From Cryptomeria japonica (Eukaryota > Streptophyta > Pinopsida > Cupressales > Cupressaceae), in assembly GCF_030272615.1 (NCBI RefSeq), contig NC_081411.1:43581017-43645016 (forward strand): a stretch of DNA of 64,000 bases, in the 5' to 3' direction. Within the stretch, counting starts at the first letter, position 1, and each line of letters begins with the position of its first letter. The notes under the pieces are model-generated. The model saw nothing but the letters and a program-made list of their open reading frames with translations, searched no databases and had not been told where the DNA came from. The position numbers and the translations under genes were made by a program. Below are positions 56,985 to 64,000 of this stretch, one piece after another.

Positions 56985-58019
56985 GAAATGATGTGTGTCC
57001 ACACGTTGACTCAAAGAAAAATCGCTTGATCATACTAATAAATTTTTTGATTTGCCCTAGGTACTGATTGTTGGATAAATAGTGCGAGTATGCCCCCTCG
57101 GGAGATTATTTGATAAAATTGATTATTTTTAAAATTTATTGATTTTTTTTGAATTTTTTTTAAAATTTTATTTTTTTAATTTTTTAATTTTTTCCCGAAA
57201 TTGATCTTCAGATAAAAAGGATTTGATTTTTGAAAATATGATGCGAGGGTAACACGCATATGCCCCACATTTCCATCCATGTGGTATGTCCCACTTATAT
57301 CACCACTTGCTATATAAACCCTTGGGGGTCACTTTCCAGCTCATTTGCACATTTGTCATTTGGTGATTAGAGCTTGGAGAGAAGAAAAGAAAAATGGTGC
57401 CACCCACCAATTTGAGAGAGTTCACCAATTCGACAGGACAAAAAGGTATGGACCTCTGGTGAGGTGATTTCGAACCTATCTTATTTGATTTTGTGTGATT
57501 TTTGAATGATTTTTAGCGATTTTTTGATGTTTTTTTGCAGTTTTGTGCGCCTAGGGCTTTTTTGTAGTTTTAGAGCATTTTCATTTTTGAATTAGCACTT
57601 TTTATGTTTTTGTTAGTGCATTTGACTATTATCGTAGCACATATGATGCATTTCTTAGCGCTTTTAATTGAAGTTCTAGCCCATTTGATTTTAGAGTTTG
57701 CCATTTCAGTGGGGTTGTTGTAGCATGTTTGAGATTTTTTGTGGCACTTTTGACATATGATGTGGGTATTTTGAATATGTTTGTAGTGTATTTGATAATT
57801 TAAGTAGCGCCTTTGATAATTTGTTGCATCACCTGTGATAAATGTTTTGGTGCTTTTGAGATAGTGAGTGGTTTTTTATGGTTTTTTCAATTTTTGAGTG
57901 ATAAAAATGTTAGTTTTCTGATTTTGTTGATGCTTGTTGTTGGTTTTGATGATTGATAGATTTGAATTGCGTATATCATCAATGTATGTCCAAAATTTAA
58001 TCCAAGGTTTGGATGATAG
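56985..58019. other. Non-coding stretch between polypurine tract and PMD of element C
   Basis: It contains TATGCCCCCTCGGG (about 57090) and TATGCCCCACA (about 57260). A T-rich run lies at 57120-57200. Words such as TAGCGC, TAGCAC and AGCGCTTT occur between 57510 and 57850, matching the AGCGCT cluster of element B. On the plus strand 57310-57420 has a TATA-like CTATATAAACCC followed by a short open frame from ATG 57394, so a promoter for the PMD ORF is possible here. Confidence 0.4.
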
Positions 58020-58435
58020 GATAGGTGTGATTGATAAGAGTTTATGATAGAAACTCCAAATTTGATGATTGTGTGACTACGTCACTAATAGGTTAGGTTT
58101 GATTGACCGCCTAATTGATAAGAGTTTATGATAGAAACTCCCAAGTTGATGAATTTGTGATTACAACATTGATAGGTTAGGTTTAAATGAACCTCCTAAT
58201 TGATAAGAGTTATTTATTGTAACTCCAAATTTTGATGATTGCATGACTAGGTCAATGATAAGTTAGGTTTGATTGGATGCCTGATTGATAAGAGTTTATG
58301 ATAGAAACTCCCAAGTTGATGAATGCATGATTGCATCATTGATAGGTTAGGTTTATATGAACCTCCTGATTGATAAGAGTTATTGATTGCAACTCCAAAT
58401 TTTGATGATTGTGTGACTATGTCACTGATAGGTGC
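58020..58435 (+). repeat. Tandem repeats, about 85-90 bp, five copies, upstream of PMD
   Basis: TTGATAAGAGTT(T)AT(T)GAT-type units ending in AACTCC recur near 58035, 58125, 58205, 58290 and 58370. Between them are GATGA(T/A)TG and GATAGGTTAGGTTT. Alternate units resemble each other more (ATGATAGAAACTCC versus ATTGATTGCAACTCC), suggesting a two-unit higher-order period of about 170-180 bases. Confidence 0.75.
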
Positions 58436-58565
58436 ACAAAGAGATTGATTAAGATCTCATGTGAGTAGATAAGATAACTTGATTGATTGATTGATGAATT
58501 TGATTAGTTGGATACAAAGTTGACATTTTATTGATATCCCCTTGCAGGAGCATGCGAGTGTATTG

Positions 58566-60550
58566 ATGTCTTAGGAGTGATACCCAAAGACCTTCTCCAT
58601 GAGAGGAGACCTTACTGATGCTAACATGGCTATTATTGATTCTTGTGGGTTATCTCATATTTTGTTCATGCCTGATTTATAGGATGAATAGGACTTCGTT
58701 AACTGCATTGGTGGAGAGGTTCCATAATGCCCACAACACCTTCCATCTACCCACAGGAGAGATTATAGTGACTCCAAAGGATGTATATAGGATTCTTCAG
58801 ATCCCAATCACAGAAGAGTTGGTATAGTATTATCAGCATGAGGCAGGGGGTACAACGGCCTTACGGTGAGTATTTGGGGGATGAGGAGATCGAGGGACCC
58901 AATATCTTCTGATAGCTCATGGTGGAGATGTATATGTCACTCCCGTTGATATTGGAAGGTTTGGTGGGAGGCTTCCTATGTCCAAATAGGAGGTTTAATG
59001 GATTTGCAGTGGGATGGGCCCATGTGTTAGAGTGGATGGTTACATAGGGCATGCAGTATGCATGGGGGATTTGTATCCTAGCCCACTTATAGCATGATTT
59101 GCACCAGGTTGTATATGATAGAGTGGCCAATTTATTTGTGGGGGTTACATTGTTGTAGATTTGGGCCTAGGAGCACATAGAAATGTTGCGACCTATAGTA
59201 GAGAGATCATGAGCATCAAGACAACCCTACCTGTATGCATATAGGCATGCAGTTTCCCATTTGATGCTTGGGAAACTGAAGTATTGGAGATGGGCTCTTG
59301 ATAATTTGGACCAAGTGATATGGAGGTTGTACCTTTATTGTAAGGCCTAGTAGGAGGATGCTACAAAGGTGTCAGTGTTGATAAGGATCTAATATCTAAT
59401 AGATAGGACACCCTATGTTGTGGAGAGATTCATTTTGACTCATGTGTTAAGGCAGTTTGGTCAGACCTAGGGAATGCCTCAGGGTTGTGCCATATATGCT
59501 CATACACACAAGGATAGAGAAGATTGGGTTCTGATTCTTTATTTTGAGATAGCCCAAGTTGAGTTTTATGCATTACCTCAATCAGTCTGGGATATGGTTC
59601 TTCATGTTACAAATAGGGGCATGACAACATAGTATACACAGTACAAGGCTAAGCATCCTTTCTCTCAATTAATAGGACCAAGAGAGACTATACCACCCTT
59701 AGAGGTAGTTGGTGATGACAAGGATCATCCCCAATGTTAGGTACAGAGAAAAGTAGCAGCAGGAAGTCGAGGCCGTAGGAGAGGTGCAGACAGGATGGGT
59801 AAAGGAGGTGGAGTTAGAGATGGGGGTCAGATGGGGAGAGGAGGTAGATGGAAAGATGCAAGTCAAGGAGGACCATTGCAGATTGGAGGGGATGATTCTC
59901 AGTTTGAGTCTAATTCAGTGATTGGTGCTATTGGGGGTTATAGAGGGGGTGATTCAGATTCTGAGGAGACCAAGGAGGAGGATCAACCCTTAATTAGGAG
60001 GAGGCAAATAGATATGCCTCCATCATCAACTCCTCTTCAATATATCCTGGTACAGGCATTTTGGGGTCCCCAGCCATCACAATTGTTGAGAGTATAGATT
60101 ATAGTTCCACCCCATCAGTAATAGGCCCAGATAGCAGCCTTATAGTCCATTGTGCAGGGGTTATAGGGGCAATTAGCTCAGGCATAGGCACAAATTTCTC
60201 ATTTGACAGTTGAGCAAGATACAACAATAGAGGGATATGACCGTGTCGATGCGTTGGTACAAACTCTAAAGAAGACATTCGCCCAGGGACTAACTAGAGA
60301 AACGATGAGAGATCTAGTATATCAGATAGTATGGATTGATTATTATAGGGCTCTCTACTTTTAGGTTGTGCCTCTAGAGAGACGGGCAACATCTAATGCA
60401 CAGAGCTCTAGGAATGGGGGATTATAGTATAGTACAAAGATTTAGGGTGTTATGAGCCCCTAGAGAGATTAAGGTGGTGGCAGTGCAAGTGTTGGTCCTT
60501 TGGGTACAGGGGGAGCTAGGCCTATAGCCTCCGGTGAAAGTCACGCATAG
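58566..60550 (+). pseudogene. PMD ORF of Tat element C
   Basis: Frames give LSHILFMPDL, LTALVERFHNAHNTFHLPTG, then GEIIVTPKDVYRILQIPITE, the PMD hallmark. Later parts correspond to the better copy at 35.4-38.5 kb. A glycine/arginine-rich stretch (GKGGGVRDGGQMGRGGR, about 59798-59850) precedes an acidic patch and a C-terminal block (DYYRALYF.VVPLERRA) shared with element B. Stops and shifts are frequent, mostly TAG/TGA. It is antisense to the LTR of its element. Confidence 0.7.
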
Positions 60551-61560
60551 ATATGTCTACCCCAATTTTTGTATCATTTTATACACATTGATTTATGTGG
60601 ATAGTTTATATGATTTCAATAATTTGTGATGTATCTCTCATTTTGGATATGATATTTGTATACTTTTGATAGTGATTCCTGTTTTATGATTATATGAGAT
60701 ACACCATCGATTTTCCTTTGGATTCAGATATGGTACTCATGCTTAATGATATGGTGTTTATATGTTTTATATGTGATGAATGCATTGAATTTTTGTTTTA
60801 TATGCTTATAGATGCTTTGCTTATGAATGTCATGCTTGTATAGATGGATACATTTTCTTTTATAATGATGTAACCTACATGATTTTATTGTGACATGTTG
60901 ACAGGATGATTAGGTGTGTACCATGAGAATGTGTTTATTGATGCCTGTATGATTTTTTGTGATAATATGATGACAAAATGTAATGTAATTATGATGATGA
61001 TAATGCGTGTGGATGTACTTATGAAATGGCTAATGATAATTCTCTATGATGAATGGTCATGATGCTATATGATTAGGTGTGTACCATGAGAATATGTTTA
61101 TTGATGCCTATATGATTTTTTTGTGATGATGTGATGACAAAATGTAATGTAATTATGATGATAATGTCTGAGGTTGTACTGATAAAATGGCTAATGATAA
61201 TGCTCTATGATAAATGGTCATGATACTATATGATTATGCATTGATTATGATGGGATGCATGCCTATATGATGTAAAGTATTATCTATTTGGTACTCATGT
61301 TTATGAATTTATCTGAAAATGCAACTAAATGATCTGAATATACGTAAATGCTACTAGTGTTTTAAGAATGGTATGGATGAATGCACATGTGACTAATTTG
61401 TTAAAATAAAATGGATGAATATTTTGAAATGTAATCTAAAGGATATGGTAATGATGCAAATGATATGATAAGGATGTAATTGATAATCTAAATGATATGA
61501 TAATGATGTACATGATATACTTAATGATAAGGATGTAAATGATGATCTAAATGATATGAT
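60551..61560. other. ATGAT-rich spacer of Tat element C
   Basis: Low-complexity ATGATGATGATAATG and AAATGATATGAT words dominate. A roughly 160-base segment (about 60905-61060) is repeated at about 61075-61225 (GATTAGGTGTGTACCATGAGAAT at both). Pol would be expected to the right on the minus strand but is cut off by the LTR element at 61561. Confidence 0.6.
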
Positions 61561-62293
61561 TGTTGAGAAAATGGTGTTGTACACCTTGCATATAATAATG
61601 TTTTATTATTGTATTATTTTATTATTTTTTGAGGTGGACATGGAATTATATTGTAATATCATATGTATTGTTGCACCTAGGAGCACCTAGACGGATGTGC
61701 AACACGTAGAGATTCCCTTAAAATATTCTTCTAACCACTTGATGAGTTGTATTGATACATTGATATTATTATATTGCATTTATTTAATATTGGGGAATGT
61801 AATTGTGATGAAGTACCCAATATTAAATTTGGGTCAAGGGTAGGTAATAAAAATATTATATTTTATTGTCACATGGTTTGATGCAATACCACTTGGTGGT
61901 TTTGTGGGAGCTTGTGTTTATAAAAGCAACCACAGGGGTAGTTGTTTGGGTTGGTCAGTTAGCCAGGTTAGCATTTGTGAAGGAAGCACATGGAACGGGA
62001 TGTGCGGATTCAAGTTTGGTCACATGGAGTTCTTGTTGATGGCTTCTTATGGCTGGGTTTTCAGAAACTTTCCATAGTTGTAACTTAATGGATGCATTGT
62101 TGATAATACATGGTGGATGATGCTTTTGGAGGCTAGGTTTTTCCCTCATGAGGGTTTTCTCAAGATATATCTTGTGTCACATTTTCATGGGTATGTTGTC
62201 TATTCTTTGCATGTGAAGTTTGTGTTGATTTGATTAAGATCTAAATTAGGCTATGTGGAAATTGTCAAAAAAATGGCTGCAAGTTTCCTTTCA
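61561..62293 (+). repeat. 5' LTR, 733 bp
   Basis: It starts TGTTGAGAAAATGG at a sharp change from ATGAT-rich DNA and ends TTTCCTTTCA next to the primer site. A TATA box (GTTTATAAAAGC) lies at about 61916-61927, leaving about 370 bases of transcribed LTR. Confidence 0.75.
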
Positions 62294-62295
62294 AA

Positions 62296-62307
62296 TGGTA
62301 TCGGAGC
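62296..62307 (+). promoter_or_regulatory. Primer binding site
   Basis: TGGTATCGGAGC is two bases after the LTR. It differs by one base from the initiator-tRNA-Met type TGGTATCAGAGC. Confidence 0.8.
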
Positions 62308-64000
62308 TATATGGTTTAATAGTGTTTATAAACCTAGTTGGAATCTATGAATGCATGTATGAATAAAAGATAAGACAAGATATGAGGGTTTGTTGCAAGT
62401 TGTGGGTTGCAATTTTTTGGGCATTTGTTGTAGATCTAATGTTATAAAAATTTGTTTCAAAATGGGTTTCCATTGATTTTCATTTTAGGGGGTTTTGGGG
62501 GTGGAGTTTCATATTTGACCCTGTGAGACAAAACAGACCCCATGGTTGTGTTCAGAGAGGCTAGGAGACGAATTTTGATATATAACTTGCCCTATTTTGG
62601 TTATGGAGAAATAAGTTTGAAATTTTTTCACACTATCGTACAACCTGCACAGTCGTCAAAAAATAATATTAAAAAAAATCTTGTTGTTTATTAAACCTAT
62701 CAAGCCTTTTGTTTTGAAAAAGAAAAAAAAAATTTAAAAAGGAAATGAAAAAAGGCCGAAGTTTTTTTTTAAATTATATTCTTTAGTATGGGGTGGGGCC
62801 ACCATGCCCCATCCCCATCTCTATGGATTGTACCACCACAGTGGTACCACTGTCGATAATGGTACTGAGTGGTACCAATGCTAGCAAGGATACTATCGGT
62901 AGGGTACCATGTGGCCGATGGCCCTCGTGGGGTGTGGGCTGGCCCCCCCACCACGCAAGGGATATTAAAACAAAAAGTAAAATGCCAATTAACAATAAAT
63001 AAATCTACCTTCATTTTAAAAGCATTTTTAATAAATGTGTTTACAGTAAATAAATTATTAAAATTTCCACATGTATCATTTGGGTTGGAAGATGAGATGT
63101 GTGAGGTCTTGGCCAGTGGGCCCCATAGAAACATTATTATAAAATTTGGAAAATATTTTTAGTTCAATCGAAGGGGTTTTTTTTTGTGTGCTTATATATT
63201 TCCCATATAGCGAAATTGGACATTTTCTTCCAACTGGGATAAGTTTCACCTGGAGAGTCCCTTTTTTGACTTCTTATACTCGTTGGAGAGCTTCTTCTGA
63301 GCACTACCATTTGGTACAGGTTCAGTTTAGTCACTTTTTTTTTTGGACATGTTTTGGGAGCCTGGAAGCCTTATATTCTCCTTGATGCAATTTTGGTCAT
63401 ATCTTTTGCATATGGAATTTGTTTTTCAATTTTTAATAAGCGTTGGAGAGGGTGTTCAGTGTACTTCAATTTGGTATTGTTATTGTATCAGTTTGATGGG
63501 TATAGAGAGGTGTGTACTTTTTTGATCACTTGTAGATGCCTAAGATTCAGGGTGTGATTCTGTGAGCATCTGTACGAGTCAAGGGACATAACCTTGAGAG
63601 AGTGCATGTTTTCATTGGATATTTATGATGATACATATTATCAAATTGATGCTTCCTTGATACAGGTTTACAAGTATGTTTCAGAGTTGGAATTTGATGG
63701 TTACAGGTGCATAGGCTGTTCATGGTTTGAGTACATGATTTGACTCGGTTTGAGACTTGGAGTTTTATGTGGGTGACAGTTTGGATGCAGGTGATTATTA
63801 TGGTGTCATGGGTATGTAGGTACATGTTTTACATTCATACGACATATTCATGTTGTGGTGATTTGGTTTGATATCAAGAGGTTGTTCTTATCTCCCTTGA
63901 TGCTTATTTGGTTCCTTTGACTATGGTACTAGTTTCTGGACATGTTTCGCAAATCAGATCGGATGGTGATTTGGTGTTTGAGTCATGGTTGTCTACATTG
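62308..64000 (+). other. Interior of the last LTR element, no coding homology
   Basis: Open frames (for example 62869-63162 and 63354-63557) overlap on both strands and carry no known motif. At about 62826-62950 GGTACC-containing words recur, including the palindrome CAGTGGTACCACTG. Homopolymer A/T runs lie at 62670-62780. Confidence 0.5.

Larger units (their letters stand above)
61561..64000 (+). mobile_element. 5' part of an LTR retrotransposon running off the window
   Basis: It has an LTR, a primer site and at least 1.7 kb of interior without gag or pol homology on either strand. It is inserted in the ATGAT-rich spacer of element C. It is either a non-autonomous (LARD-like) element or one with a long leader. 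Its 3' LTR is outside the window, so the target duplication cannot be tested. Confidence 0.6.

Noticed and set aside
62769-63162. Coding gene near 62.9 kb
   Set aside because: Open frames overlap on both strands around GGTACC repeats and lack any motif.

Overview
The window is repeat-dominated nuclear DNA of a land plant with a large, transposon-filled genome. A conifer or other gymnosperm is plausible from the mix of old Ty1/copia, Tat-clade Ty3/gypsy and LINE remnants, but the sequence here does not prove it. No intact host gene is visible. Every recognisable coding stretch belongs to a decayed mobile element, or is a gene fragment such as the dynamin-related piece near 17.1 kb. Stops inside reading frames are mostly TAG or TGA where CAG, CGA or TGG is expected, and the two LTRs of the 44.7-51.3 kb element differ mostly by C/T and G/A changes. 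This is the pattern of old, methylated, deaminated copies.

Layout: 1-3242, 3' end of a large Sirevirus-like copia element with an extra downstream ORF and its 3' LTR. 4300-5470, broken acidic minus-strand ORF. 5500-8030, two adjacent minus-oriented LTRs of the Tat type. 8031-12413, polypurine tract, tandem repeats and an antisense plant mobile domain (PMD) ORF carrying a 1.36-kb tandem duplication. 13850-15300, LTR scrap and a LINE reverse transcriptase fragment. 15325-16935, first copy of an inverted-repeat-type element (head, CT tract, hairpin repeats). 16957-17343, dynamin-related pseudogene fragment. 17750-19366, 5' half of a copia element on the minus strand. 20228-21616, a complete small non-autonomous LTR element with perfect target duplication.

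25207-40700 holds a near-complete Tat-clade gypsy element: gag, protease, G-patch/proline linker, RT, RNase H, second (archaeal-type) RNase H, integrase, ATG/CAT-rich spacer, antisense PMD ORF split by a 1.17-kb solo LTR, polypurine tract and 3' LTR. 41021-52278 is a second, larger inverted-repeat-type element with a 1.3-kb polypyrimidine tract and a 1.8-kb palindromic satellite. A 6.67-kb Sirevirus-like copia sits inside the satellite with a GTCAT target duplication. 54410-55320 is a copia gag remnant. 55560-60550 is a third Tat LTR plus antisense PMD. From 61561 to the end is the LTR, primer site and non-coding interior of another LTR element.

The parts explain one another by nesting. The Tat elements contribute all three PMD ORFs, each antisense to its element's promoter and each behind the same polypurine tract and LTR start. 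The copia elements interrupt older repeats. The most unusual material is the inverted-repeat family at 15.3 and 41.0 kb, whose copies share a head sequence but carry different self-complementary tandem repeats behind a CT-rich tract.
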